Source: Acidimicrobiales bacterium (GTDB taxonomy: Bacteria; Actinomycetota; Acidimicrobiia; Acidimicrobiales; Poriferisodalaceae). From it: a stretch of 64,000 nucleotides of DNA. Under the pieces are notes generated by a model. It did not search any database, was not told the origin of the DNA, and saw only the letters and a program-made list of their open reading frames with translations. The stretch is taken from positions 248,001 through 312,000 of the forward strand of contig JAWKIQ010000003.1 in NCBI GenBank assembly GCA_041394185.1, given 5' to 3'. A program made the translations under genes and the position numbers. This document shows, in pieces, positions 37,681 to 45,268 of this stretch; the stretch's first letter is position 1; each line of letters opens with the position of its first letter.

Positions 37681-38367
37681 ATGGCCGATCTGGAACTGCT
37701 CGATCGGGGATACGCAGCCGTCATGGCGCGCATCGTCGAGACCGGCACCGCTCACCACTTCACCGAACTCGCTGCCGAGCTCGGCATCGAGCTAGAGACG
37801 GCACGCCAACTGGTCCACGAGTTGGTGGCGATCACGCCCGGCTGGGTTCATCCGGGCACAGACCTGTTGGCGTCGTTTCCACCGTTCAACCTGCAACCGA
37901 CCCAATACCGGGTTTCGATCGACGGCAAGCCGGGCTGGTATGCCCAATGTGGTTTCGAGGCAACCGCCATCAGATGGCTAGTGCCGGGAAAGACCGTTCG
38001 CATCGAGGCACCCTGCCTGTGCTGCGGCGAACCGATCACGATCGAGATGTGCGACGACGACATAACCGTCGACCCTGCCGAGACGGTCGGCTACACAACG
38101 GCTGAAGTAGGAGGTGATGCGGCCAGCCGGCCGTTCAGGTGAGCGAACATGAATCTCTTCCGGTCGGAAGAGCACGCACGCCGCTGGCCCGGCTTCGACG
38201 AGGCCATGTCCGCCAGCCTGATGCCGGTCACCCGTTGGGCCGAGATCTTCTCGAATCAGTTCTTTCGCCAGCGCGGCAGGTCTGACTACATCTCGTGGAC
38301 CAGATCGGCCGACGGTGCGGCTGCGTTCGGCCAGCTGCGGGCCGCGCTGCCGCGTCGCAGCGAATAG
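37681..38367 (+). CDS. MerB-like organomercurial lyase family protein, probable selenoprotein (in-frame TGA at codon 154)
   Basis: Read through the TGA at 38140-38142, the product is 228 residues, the length of MerB (about 212-218). The N-terminal helical part starts MADLELLDRGYAAVMARIVE. The first catalytic region is GWYAQCGFEATAI, aligning with MerB YAWCALDTLIF (Cys96/Asp99; here Cys90 and Glu93). PCLCCGEPITIE follows. The TGA is codon 154 and the next residues ANMNLFRSEEHARRW align with CHVHFFAS...AEDW after MerB Cys159, so the TGA occupies the catalytic Cys159 position (Cys90 to 154 is 64 residues, against 63 in MerB). MerB cleaves carbon-mercury bonds. As an alternative it is two genes or a nonsense mutant: AGGTGA before an ATG at 38149 could restart translation. 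Confidence 0.7.
38140..38172 (+). promoter_or_regulatory. candidate bacterial SECIS element (UGA plus downstream hairpin)
   Basis: The TGA at 38140-38142 is followed 12 nt later by a perfect 7-bp stem, CTCTTCC (38155-38161) and GGAAGAG (38166-38172), closed by the 4-nt loop GGTC. Counting the U of UGA as 1, the loop G residues are 23 and 24 and the U is 25. In E. coli fdhF the SelB-recognised loop is also GGUC with G23 and U24. This is within one nucleotide of the textbook geometry. Confidence 0.65.
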
Positions 38368-38390
38368 GCCTATCTAGATAGCCGGCCCGA

Positions 38391-39029
38391 CTAGCTGACC
38401 GGGTTCTTCCACTGGTTGAGGAACGTGATCTCGCCCACGTCGCGCCGCGGTGCCGGGTGAAAGGTGTCGCCGGTGTAGTAGGCAACTGGCAGCAGCGCCA
38501 CCTGGGTGACCGACTCGGGAATGCCCAACAGCTCTGAGATCTCGCGCTCGTAACCCAGGTGGAAGGTCGTCCAGCAAGAGCCCAGCCCGCGCGACCTGGC
38601 AGCCATCTGGAAGCTCCACACCCCGGGCAGCACCGAGCCGTAGAAACCGGCCGAGCCGTTGTTGGTGGGTCCTGGACGATCGAGGCGCAACGGGATGACC
38701 AGGGCGGGCACCTCGGCCAGGTGATCGATCAGATAGACGGTCGAATCGATCACGCGACCCATTCGCTCGTTGGCCGGGTCACCTGCTGCTTCCAGATACG
38801 GCCGACCGACAGCTGAGTAGAACTCGGCTATCGCCGCCTTCAGATCTGGGTCGGTCACGATCATCCAGCGGTTGCGTTCGGCGTTGCCACCCACGGGGGC
38901 ATGACCCGCAATCTCAATGCACTCGAGCAGGACGTCGTTGGGAACCGGCCTGGTCAGATCCAGGCGCTTGCGCACCTGCTTGGTCGTCGTGAGCAGGCGA
39001 TCGGTCTGGCTGAGATCGAATTCGGTCAT
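38391..39029 (-). CDS. nitroreductase-family flavoprotein
   Basis: 212 residues. The FMN-binding N-terminus is KQVRKRLDLTRPVP, then EIAGHAPVGGNAERNRWMIV, and GLGSCWTTFHLGYEREISEL with LLGIPESVTQVALLPVAYY near the end. NAD(P)H-dependent flavin oxidoreductase; substrate unknown. ATG at 39029. The 23-bp repeat array lies directly upstream. Confidence 0.87.
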   Translation of the reverse strand: MTEFDLSQTDRLLTTTKQVRKRLDLTRPVPNDVLLECIEIAGHAPVGGNAERNRWMIVTDPDLKAAIAEFYSAVGRPYLEAAGDPANERMGRVIDSTVYLIDHLAEVPALVIPLRLDRPGPTNNGSAGFYGSVLPGVWSFQMAARSRGLGSCWTTFHLGYEREISELLGIPESVTQVALLPVAYYTGDTFHPAPRRDVGEITFLNQWKNPVS

Positions 39030-39060
39030 GGTGTCTCCCCTTTGAACGTCATCTTGTCAC

Positions 39061-39169
39061 TCGGGGCCCGCTGGGCTGACTACTCGGGGCCCGCCGGGCT
39101 GACTACTCGGGGCCCGCTGGGCTGACTACTCGGGGCCCGCCGGGCTGACTACTCGGGGCCCGCTGGGCC
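39061..39169. repeat. 23-bp tandem repeat, four full copies and one partial, overlapping a gene 3' end
   Basis: The unit TCGGGGCCCGYTGGGCTGACTAC starts at 39061, 39084, 39107, 39130 and 39153 (the last partial). Copies alternate C and T at one position (GCTGGG or GCCGGG), so the real period may be a 46-bp dimer. On the minus strand the unit encodes GPAGPE-stop, the C-terminus and stop codon of the MBL-fold gene, which therefore has four spare copies of its own end. Confidence 0.9.
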
Positions 39170-40453
39170 TTCGGGCGCCTCGGACCACCGGCGGCGGCCC
39201 GAGCGCAGCAGTTTGGCCGAGTTTCGATAGAGGCTGCGAGACACGAACGGTTCGGTCTGTTGGGCCAACGCATCGCAGCAATCGGCCTTCAGTTCCCAGG
39301 CCTCGGCCAACACGGCGTCGTCGCCTGGGGCCATCGCGACCAGGTCGACCACGTGCAGGGCCAGCTGATATTCGCCGGCGTCGTGATGGGCGCGCGCCTT
39401 GGCCACAACAGCGGCCGCGTCGACTGCGGCCAACACCGCCGCAGCCGCCTGGTCGGGGTGGGCGGGATGAAGGTCGGTCGGGTTGCGTGACGCCCACCAA
39501 CCGAACTGCTCGCGCACCAGGTCGCGCACCACATAGTGCGGCGAGCCATAGTTGGCGACCAGGTGCGGATGGTCGAACACCGGGCCAGGGTCGGGCAGGT
39601 CGTGGATGATCTCGACGTCGGTCATGCCCTTGTTGAGCCGCTCGGTGACCTCTGCGACCAACCAGCGAAGGGCGTCGGCTGTGGTGCTCAGGCGCTGGCG
39701 CACAGCGTCCGCGCCGCGCACCGCGTCTCCGAACTCGGGAATCAAGATCTCGGCTTCGAGGGCGATCATCATGTCGAGCGTGTCGATCCAGCGCTGGGTG
39801 AATCTCTGGGTGCGCAGTGGCGTGCCGATGTTGGGGAACCCGGGTATCACCGCCGGACCGCCATACAGAATGCGCTGGGTCGGCAGCCACACGGCGATCG
39901 AATCGTCGGTCTCCGATGGTGCCGCCAGCACCTCGATCGGACGCACCGGATCGTCGATAGTGTAGGCATCTTCGAACATGACCTGGGGGGTCTCGATGTC
40001 GAGCGCCTTGCGCAGGCCTTCGCGATTGCCTCGGGGAAACTGCCACTGGTTCATCAGAACCTGGAAGTCGGCGGTGGTTCGATAACGCTCGAGCCTGGGC
40101 TTGACCCGCTGTTGGCCGATGGTCACCGGTTCGGGCTCGCCGCGCTCGAGGGCGTGCGCTCTCCACTGTGCGACACCGGCGTTGTAGCCGACGTGACCGT
40201 GCGAGTACACGATGGCGCGCACCGGCCGGTCGGTGATGGATCGCAGGTCGCCGATCATGCGGTCGGTAGCACCGCCGCCCGGGCCGGCGTCGACGATGAC
40301 CAAGCCGCCTTCGGTGTCGATCACCACGCCGTTGCCCTGCGTGGTCACCAGGTAGACGCCGTCGGCCACGCTGGCCGGGTCGAAGTAGTGGCCGACGAGA
40401 CCCCCGCGGCGGGGCTTGCCCGCATCTTGGGCGGACGTGTCCTGCGTGCTCAT
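39149..40453 (-). CDS. MBL-fold protein of alkyl-sulfatase-dimerisation type with altered metal motif
   Basis: 434 residues. YLVTTQGNGVVIDTEGGLVIVD and AIVYSHGHVGYNAG match the start of SDSA/Pseudomonas SdsA1-like alkyl sulfatases, but the THxHxDHxGG motif reads SHGHVGYNAG, lacking the Asp-His pair. The helical dimerisation region is HPHLVANYGSPHYVVRDLV with GWWASRNPTDLHP. A lost zinc site suggests altered activity. The stop at 39149 lies inside a 23-bp tandem repeat. Confidence 0.82.
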   Translation of the reverse strand: MSTQDTSAQDAGKPRRGGLVGHYFDPASVADGVYLVTTQGNGVVIDTEGGLVIVDAGPGGGATDRMIGDLRSITDRPVRAIVYSHGHVGYNAGVAQWRAHALERGEPEPVTIGQQRVKPRLERYRTTADFQVLMNQWQFPRGNREGLRKALDIETPQVMFEDAYTIDDPVRPIEVLAAPSETDDSIAVWLPTQRILYGGPAVIPGFPNIGTPLRTQRFTQRWIDTLDMMIALEAEILIPEFGDAVRGADAVRQRLSTTADALRWLVAEVTERLNKGMTDVEIIHDLPDPGPVFDHPHLVANYGSPHYVVRDLVREQFGWWASRNPTDLHPAHPDQAAAAVLAAVDAAAVVAKARAHHDAGEYQLALHVVDLVAMAPGDDAVLAEAWELKADCCDALAQQTEPFVSRSLYRNSAKLLRSGRRRWSEAPEGPAGPE

Positions 40454-40552
40454 CGGCGGTTCCTCCTGAGGCCAGCGATACGGGCGAACCTAATCCAGTT
40501 GGCTCCGGCTGCCCTAGCCTGGCGGCCGAGGGCCGCACACCACGGGGGAAAG

Positions 40553-41218
40553 ATGGAACTGGAAGATGTGATGCGCACGACGTTCGCGTGCCGCGAGTGG
40601 ACCGACGAACCGGTCAGCGACCAGCAGCTTCATCGCATCCTCGACGTTGCACGGTTCGCTCCCAACGGCGGCAATCGCCAGGGCTGGCGGGTCATCGTGG
40701 TCAAGGACAAACAGACCCGCCAAGCCTTCGTGCCGTTGGTGAAGCCCACGACATCTCGCTACGTAGCCCAGGCGATGGCGGGTGAAGCCCCTTGGAACTC
40801 GATACACCCGACGTCGGTCGATATCGCCCAGGCCGAGGCCGCAGGGCATAGATTCCCGGGACTCGAGGAGATGGTCGACGCGCCGGTCGTGCTGGTGGTC
40901 ACGGTCGATCTCAGCGTGGTCGCCAGCTTCGATAAGGAGCTAGACCGCGTCGGCGTCATCAGCGGTGCTTCGATCTACCCCTTCGTCTGGAACATCCTGC
41001 TGGCGGCGCGCAACGAAGGCCTCGGCGGTGTGTTGACCACCTACCTGGCGGGCAAGGAGCCAGAGGTTCAGGCGCTGCTCGGCGTTCCGTCACACCACGC
41101 AATCGCGGCGCTGGTTCCGCTGGGCCACCCGGTGAAACAGCTCACCAAGTTGCGCCGCCTCGACGTTGAGGACTTCACCACCGTCGACCGCTTCGACGGC
41201 CCGGTGTTCGCTCCCTAG
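40553..41218 (+). CDS. nitroreductase-family flavoprotein
   Basis: 221 residues. MRTTFACREWTDEPVSDQQL is the Arg-containing FMN-phosphate loop, ARFAPNGGNRQGWRVIVV follows, then GLGGVLTTYLAGKEPEVQAL and LLGVPSHHAIAALVPLGHP. A GGGGGAAAG site precedes ATG 40553. A separate paralogue lies at 38391-39029 on the other strand. Substrate unknown. Confidence 0.88.
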   Translation: MELEDVMRTTFACREWTDEPVSDQQLHRILDVARFAPNGGNRQGWRVIVVKDKQTRQAFVPLVKPTTSRYVAQAMAGEAPWNSIHPTSVDIAQAEAAGHRFPGLEEMVDAPVVLVVTVDLSVVASFDKELDRVGVISGASIYPFVWNILLAARNEGLGGVLTTYLAGKEPEVQALLGVPSHHAIAALVPLGHPVKQLTKLRRLDVEDFTTVDRFDGPVFAP

Positions 41219-41232
41219 GTCGCCCCGCCACC

Positions 41233-41805
41233 TCAGAAGGACATGTGGCGCGGGATCAGCCCCGACCGCGATTTGGCCGTGGCCTCGTTGCGCGGGTTCA
41301 GGTCGTGTTGAGGGTCTTCGACCAAGACCGTCACCTCGGTCCAGGTCGCCGGCATCGACATCGATGGCGGTGCCGCGGTGGCAGGCACCGGCTCGCCCTT
41401 GGTCACCTCGTTGCCCGGAACGTGGACTGTCCAGCCCGTGCCGTCGGCGTCGACGCCACACATGCAGTCGCCCATGTCGGGGTCACGAACCAGCGAATAG
41501 GCCGGGTTGGTGCCATCCGAGGCCGATCTCAGCACCAGCCCGTCGCGGGCGTTGGGTGTGTCGAGCAGCCAGAACGCCAGGTTGTGAAAGGTCCACGGGT
41601 GCATCCGCAAGGGCAGCTCGACATGCACCACGCCCATCTGCTCGCCAACCCTCACGACGATCTCGTGGGCGTGTTTGGGCGAGTGCAGGCCCGAGTATGC
41701 GTTTAGCTGCCGCACGACGTCGGCTTCGCCGGCGGGCACTTCGATGCTGCGCACAACCTCGGGATGCTCGAGGGGCTCGCGCTGTTTCTTCGAGAACAGA
41801 CCCAT
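41233..41805 (-). CDS. hypothetical protein, suppressor-of-fused-like fold possible
   Basis: 190 residues starting MGLFSKKQREPLEHPEVVRS. Recognisable only as a soluble protein with a beta-rich core (VVHVELPLRMHPWTFHNLAF, GTGWTVHVPGNEVTKGEP) and a Pro-rich linker (VPATAAPPSMSMPATW). The pattern HNLAFWLLDTPNA occurs in bacterial proteins annotated as suppressor of fused-like, but I am not certain. It ends 15 bp from the convergent nitroreductase gene and lies downstream of the VOC/MerR pair. Confidence 0.5.
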   Translation of the reverse strand: MGLFSKKQREPLEHPEVVRSIEVPAGEADVVRQLNAYSGLHSPKHAHEIVVRVGEQMGVVHVELPLRMHPWTFHNLAFWLLDTPNARDGLVLRSASDGTNPAYSLVRDPDMGDCMCGVDADGTGWTVHVPGNEVTKGEPVPATAAPPSMSMPATWTEVTVLVEDPQHDLNPRNEATAKSRSGLIPRHMSF

Positions 41806-41846
41806 GCCCGACCAGTCGGCCGGTCCGACCGCCGGTTTCGTTCGAC

Positions 41847-42215
41847 TCAATGGGGGTGTTGACCCACGCAGAACTCGTTGCCCTCGGGGTCGGCCAGAGT
41901 CGTCCAGCTGATACCCCACTCGTCCTTGTCGTGGATGTGCGTTGCCCCCAGCTCGATCAGGCGCCGTACCTCGGCCTCGCGGTCGTCGGCGTCGAGATCG
42001 AGATGCACCCGGTTCTTCACCGACTTGCCCTCGGGCACGGCGATGAACATCATCGTGGGGGCGCCGGTCTGAGGGTCTCCCGCGATCCGGGCGAAGAACT
42101 GGCTGGCGGGGGGCTGGCCTTCGTCTATGGGCCTGCCCAGCGCCTCAGACCAGAACCTCGCTACCCGCAAGGCATCGGCGCAGTCGAAGGTGATGGCGGC
42201 GGTTTGTAGTGTCAT
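41847..42215 (-). CDS. VOC (glyoxalase-like) superfamily protein
   Basis: 122 residues, two betaalphabeta modules in one chain: ITFDCADALRVARFWSEALG is the first and VHLDLDADDREAEVRRLIEL the second, ending LADPEGNEFCVGQH. Vicinal-oxygen-chelate proteins bind metals or small ligands. ATG 42215 follows GAGGGAGAA. The merR stop is 35 bp upstream, so the two are probably one operon and this may be the effector-binding or detoxification partner. Confidence 0.87.
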   Translation of the reverse strand: MTLQTAAITFDCADALRVARFWSEALGRPIDEGQPPASQFFARIAGDPQTGAPTMMFIAVPEGKSVKNRVHLDLDADDREAEVRRLIELGATHIHDKDEWGISWTTLADPEGNEFCVGQHPH

Positions 42216-42250
42216 TCGGGTTCTCCCTCTCGAGTAGTTGCTGGGGTCTG

Positions 42251-43108
42251 TCACTGGCTGGCCGAGCCGGACACGATGGGCCAGACGATCTCGGTGCGCA
42301 GCTCGTCCTCGGGCAACAGCTGGCCGGTTGTCTCGTCAACGCTGACGACGTAGTGCTCTCTGATCGGCGCCTCCAGCGAGGTGGCGTTGGTGGCCACCCA
42401 TGCGCCCAACTGCCGGTAGGTGTCGCCGATGGTGTCGAAGCTGCCAACGTGCGTCATCACCGCGGCCGTCACCTCGGGCAGCAACGCCAGGGTGACCCCG
42501 GCGCCGACGGCCGCGCGACCCAACTGCACCGGCTCGCCTATCGGCAGGAAGGCAGTGACCTCCTCGCGATCCCCTCGCACCTCGGCCGGATACATCGCCG
42601 CGCTGGGCCCCACCATCGCAAGACCTTCTGCGATCAGCGCACCCCACAGTCGCCCGAAGGCGTCACCCAGGAACGTCGCATAGTCGCCCTCGATCACCTC
42701 TCCCGTTATCGCAAGGGCGTGACCCTCGGGCTGCTGTCTGATGTGAACGGGAGTGGCGATGGTCGGAACGGCAGCAGCGGTGTAGAGCTCGTCGACTATT
42801 CGCCCCACCTGTTCGAGCCGCTCGACCATGGCGGCTTGATGGCCGGCGATGATCTTGCGGGTGACCTCCGGGTCGCGAGCCGACATGATCTCCGCGATAT
42901 CTCGAAGCGGCATGTCCAGGTCGCGCAGCCGTCTGATTATCTGGGCGTCGGCCAACTGGCTCACCCGGTACGAGCGATAGCCGGTTGCCGCGTCGATGGA
43001 GGCCGGCACCAACAGGCCGTTCTCGTGATACGAACGCAGGGCCTTGATCGACACGAGCGAGGCTCGCGAGAACATGCCAATCGGCATAAGGGGGTCGATC
43101 TGTGTCAT
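42251..43108 (-). CDS. MerR-family transcriptional regulator with GyrI-like effector domain
   Basis: 285 residues. N-terminal MerR helix-turn-helix: MFSRASLVSIKALRSYHENG, then YRSYRVSQLADAQIIRRLRDL. A coiled coil (EVTRKIIAGHQAAMVERL) leads to a C-terminal domain of BmrR/GyrI type that binds hydrophobic ligands (LPIGEPVQLGRAAVGAGVT). ATG 43108; it reads away from the DUF3237 gene across a MerR-like operator. Probably controls itself and the VOC gene. Confidence 0.88.
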   Translation of the reverse strand: MTQIDPLMPIGMFSRASLVSIKALRSYHENGLLVPASIDAATGYRSYRVSQLADAQIIRRLRDLDMPLRDIAEIMSARDPEVTRKIIAGHQAAMVERLEQVGRIVDELYTAAAVPTIATPVHIRQQPEGHALAITGEVIEGDYATFLGDAFGRLWGALIAEGLAMVGPSAAMYPAEVRGDREEVTAFLPIGEPVQLGRAAVGAGVTLALLPEVTAAVMTHVGSFDTIGDTYRQLGAWVATNATSLEAPIREHYVVSVDETTGQLLPEDELRTEIVWPIVSGSASQ

Positions 43109-43121
43109 GGGCCAAGCCTGC

Positions 43122-43145
43122 ACTCTCCCCTGGAGGGAGAGTCAA
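43122..43145 (-). promoter_or_regulatory. MerR-type promoter/operator (TTGACT -35 with 8-bp inverted repeat)
   Basis: Inverted repeat ACTCTCCC (43122-43129) and GGGAGAGT (43135-43142), 5-bp spacer. On the minus strand the -35-like TTGACT (43145-43140) overlaps the repeat, as in MerR-regulated promoters where the regulator binds between -35 and -10. The regulator ATG is at 43108, so this is likely an autoregulatory site. Confidence 0.65.
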
Positions 43146-43232
43146 GTGCTCATCGCCCGCTGCCGTTTGGGCCGGCACCGCGAGCGATGGGTATGGTTCG
43201 TCGACTCGGCCAACACCGCAGGGGGAATTCAG

Positions 43233-43655
43233 ATGCCGGATCCGCAGCTCGAACACGTGGCCACCATCAAGGCCCAGCTGGGCGGAGATGCATTCCGCTT
43301 CACTAGCCCGCTCGGTCGGCGTCACATCGCCGAGGTCGGCGACATCACCATGGAGGGCGACGGCATCAAGGCCCAGCGGGTCGGCAAGTCGGCGGCCGAC
43401 TGGCTGACCATCGCCGAAGACGGCACGTGGGGGGCGCTCGATGTGCGCTTCACCCTCCAGACCGACGACGAGGTGTACGTCTATGTCGAGTACGGCGGTC
43501 GTATCGATTTCGCCACAGGCAGAGCGGTTTCGGCCCCTACTTTCCAGTGCGGCGACCCGAAGTACGACTGGCTCGACCGCGAACAGTTCGTGGCCATAGG
43601 TCGCGTCGATCGCGAAACCTCGGTTCTCACCTACGAGATGTATCGAGTGGCCTGA
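43233..43655 (+). CDS. DUF3237 family protein
   Basis: 140 residues with LEHVATIKAQLGGDAFRFTS, SAADWLTIAEDGTWGALDVR, VEYGGRIDF and the C-terminal QFVAIGRVDRETSVLTYEMY, which are the conserved features of DUF3237 small beta-barrel proteins often found beside aromatic or steroid catabolism genes. ATG 43233 after AGGGGGAATTC. Function unknown. Confidence 0.85.
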   Translation: MPDPQLEHVATIKAQLGGDAFRFTSPLGRRHIAEVGDITMEGDGIKAQRVGKSAADWLTIAEDGTWGALDVRFTLQTDDEVYVYVEYGGRIDFATGRAVSAPTFQCGDPKYDWLDREQFVAIGRVDRETSVLTYEMYRVA

Positions 43656-43683
43656 CCGCCGGGCCTGACTGTTGGGCCCCCGA

Positions 43684-44478
43684 CTATTGGGCCTCGTCGT
43701 GCACCAGTGGTGGGCGGGCGATAGACGTGCCGCCACTGGCGGCGAAGGGCCCCAACCGATCGACCAGCGTCGCAGAGGCGACCGATATGCCATCGGCAGC
43801 GATCTGGGTGTCGACTTCGACGCCGACCCAGTCGCCGTCTGGATAGCGCCCGATCAGCATCGTGTAGTCGGCGTTGATGTAGTACAGGCCCTGGTCGCTG
43901 CTGTTCGACAGCGGGCAGGCGATGTCGCCAGACACAGCGGCGCGCACCAGAGGCGACATGGGCACGCCCTCGACCAGGTCGACGGTGTCCTTGGTCCACA
44001 CCCGGCTGCGTTGACCGGTCGAGAAACCGCCCTCGACCGTGCGAAACAGCCAACCCATCTCGTCGTCGGGTCCTGACTGGCGGTCGGCGGGTGGCGGCAC
44101 AGTGTCTGGGTCGGGCCACTGGCTGGGTTGCGGTCGCCAGATGTTGCCGGGCGGCTCTTGTGTCTCGGGCAGGAACACAGCGGTGGTTCGGCCCACCGTG
44201 TGGCCGCCGCAGGTCATCACCGCGTCGGCTACCAAGACCTTTCGGCCTTCGCGCACCAGCGACGTCTGAACCTGCACCGGCTCCATCCCGGCTGGGCGAA
44301 ACAGGTCAACGGTCAGCCGCGCCGCCCTCCATTGCGGCCGCCCGTGGTCGCGTTCCAGCACGTGGGCGGCGAGACCGCCCAGCAACCGGCCGTGCAACAT
44401 GTCGGCTGCCCATGGGCCTCTGGCCTCGGGCAGTGGTTCGAATCCGTCGCTGGTCTGTGTGAAGTAGTGCTCTGGCAC
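43684..44478 (-). CDS. thioesterase-family (double hotdog) protein
   Basis: 264 residues from GTG 44478. HGRLLGGLAAHVLERDHG is the first hotdog helix, VQTSLVREGRKVLVADAVMT the following strand region, and GLYYINADYTMLIGRYPDGD with DTQIAADGISVASATLVD the second. This layout is that of actinobacterial acyl-CoA thioesterase-like proteins (PHA/TesB-type double hotdog). The acyl-CoA substrate is not known. Confidence 0.8.
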   Translation of the reverse strand: MPEHYFTQTSDGFEPLPEARGPWAADMLHGRLLGGLAAHVLERDHGRPQWRAARLTVDLFRPAGMEPVQVQTSLVREGRKVLVADAVMTCGGHTVGRTTAVFLPETQEPPGNIWRPQPSQWPDPDTVPPPADRQSGPDDEMGWLFRTVEGGFSTGQRSRVWTKDTVDLVEGVPMSPLVRAAVSGDIACPLSNSSDQGLYYINADYTMLIGRYPDGDWVGVEVDTQIAADGISVASATLVDRLGPFAASGGTSIARPPLVHDEAQ

Positions 44479-44536
44479 TCTCAGGTTCTATCGCCCTGTC
44501 CGTCGCGGCGACAAACGTCGAGTGGGGGCGACCAGG

Positions 44537-45184
44537 TCAGCTGTTGGCAGGCCCGTTCTTGCCGCCGGTCGCTACGTAGCTGACGCAATCACCCTGGTTC
44601 TTGAACACACCAAAGGTCTGCCAGCCACCCTTCTTGCAGTCGTCCTTGCTGGTGGGAAGGGCTGGGGGAGGTGGCGGCACGACGGTGCACTCGGTCTGGG
44701 CGATCTGTCCGTTGGTGGAGGTTCCTGTCGGGCACGGCTGGCAGGCAGCTGAGCCTTCGAAGTCCGAGAACGTGTCTATGTCACAGGCGGTGGCTTCGAT
44801 GCTGCCGAATCCGGCGACGTAATAGCCCGCTGGAGCATTGTTGCAGCTGACTTGGCCGGCCAAATCCTGGAATGTTCCCGGTTGGCAGAACTCGGCCAGT
44901 GCGGCCCCTTCACCTGCCACGAAGCTTCCAGGCATCGCGTCGTTGCACGAGACCTGGCCGATCTGATCCTGGTAGGTGCCTGCCGGGCACGGTGTGCACT
45001 CGGTGGCGCCGGCCGCGCTCTGGAACATGCCTGCCGGGCACGGCATACATCCGGTGTCGGTCGTGCCGTCGGCCGAATAGGTGCCCGGCGCACAATCGTC
45101 GGCCGCCGAAGCACTGCCCGAGAACACGAACACGCCGGATGCCAGCACCCCCAGCACCAGCAGAAGTCGAATCGCCTTGGTCAT
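44537..45184 (-). CDS. secreted Cys-rich protein with GCC2/GCC3-like repeats
   Basis: 215 residues. Signal peptide MTKAIRLLLVLGVLASGVFV ending in a SGSASA cleavage region. The mature part has four or five ~35-40-residue Cys-rich repeats with CPAGTYQDQIGQVSC and PGTFQDLAGQVSC type sequence, as in ephrin-receptor/GCC2_GCC3 repeats usually seen in eukaryotic extracellular proteins. A Pro linker and a short basic C-terminal domain (KDDCKKGGWQTFGVFKNQGD) follow; the latter is a recurring actinobacterial motif. Probably extracellular; ligand unknown. Confidence 0.78.
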   Translation of the reverse strand: MTKAIRLLLVLGVLASGVFVFSGSASAADDCAPGTYSADGTTDTGCMPCPAGMFQSAAGATECTPCPAGTYQDQIGQVSCNDAMPGSFVAGEGAALAEFCQPGTFQDLAGQVSCNNAPAGYYVAGFGSIEATACDIDTFSDFEGSAACQPCPTGTSTNGQIAQTECTVVPPPPPALPTSKDDCKKGGWQTFGVFKNQGDCVSYVATGGKNGPANS

Positions 45185-45268
45185 CTGATCCCCCAACCAC
45201 CGGTAGTAGTTGGTGGGCACGGTACACCCAGGCGTAGGTCAGCGCTCATTGTTGAAGCTCGTGTTCAG

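Noticed and set aside
38149..38367. Separate 72-residue gene starting MNLFRSEEHARRW
   Set aside because: A ribosome-site-like AGGTGA is present, but the segment continues the MerB alignment in the same frame right after the TGA and covers the conserved C-terminal part, so one gene with recoded TGA explains more.
39061..39169. CRISPR-like array
   Set aside because: The repeats are head to tail without any spacer and no cas genes are present.
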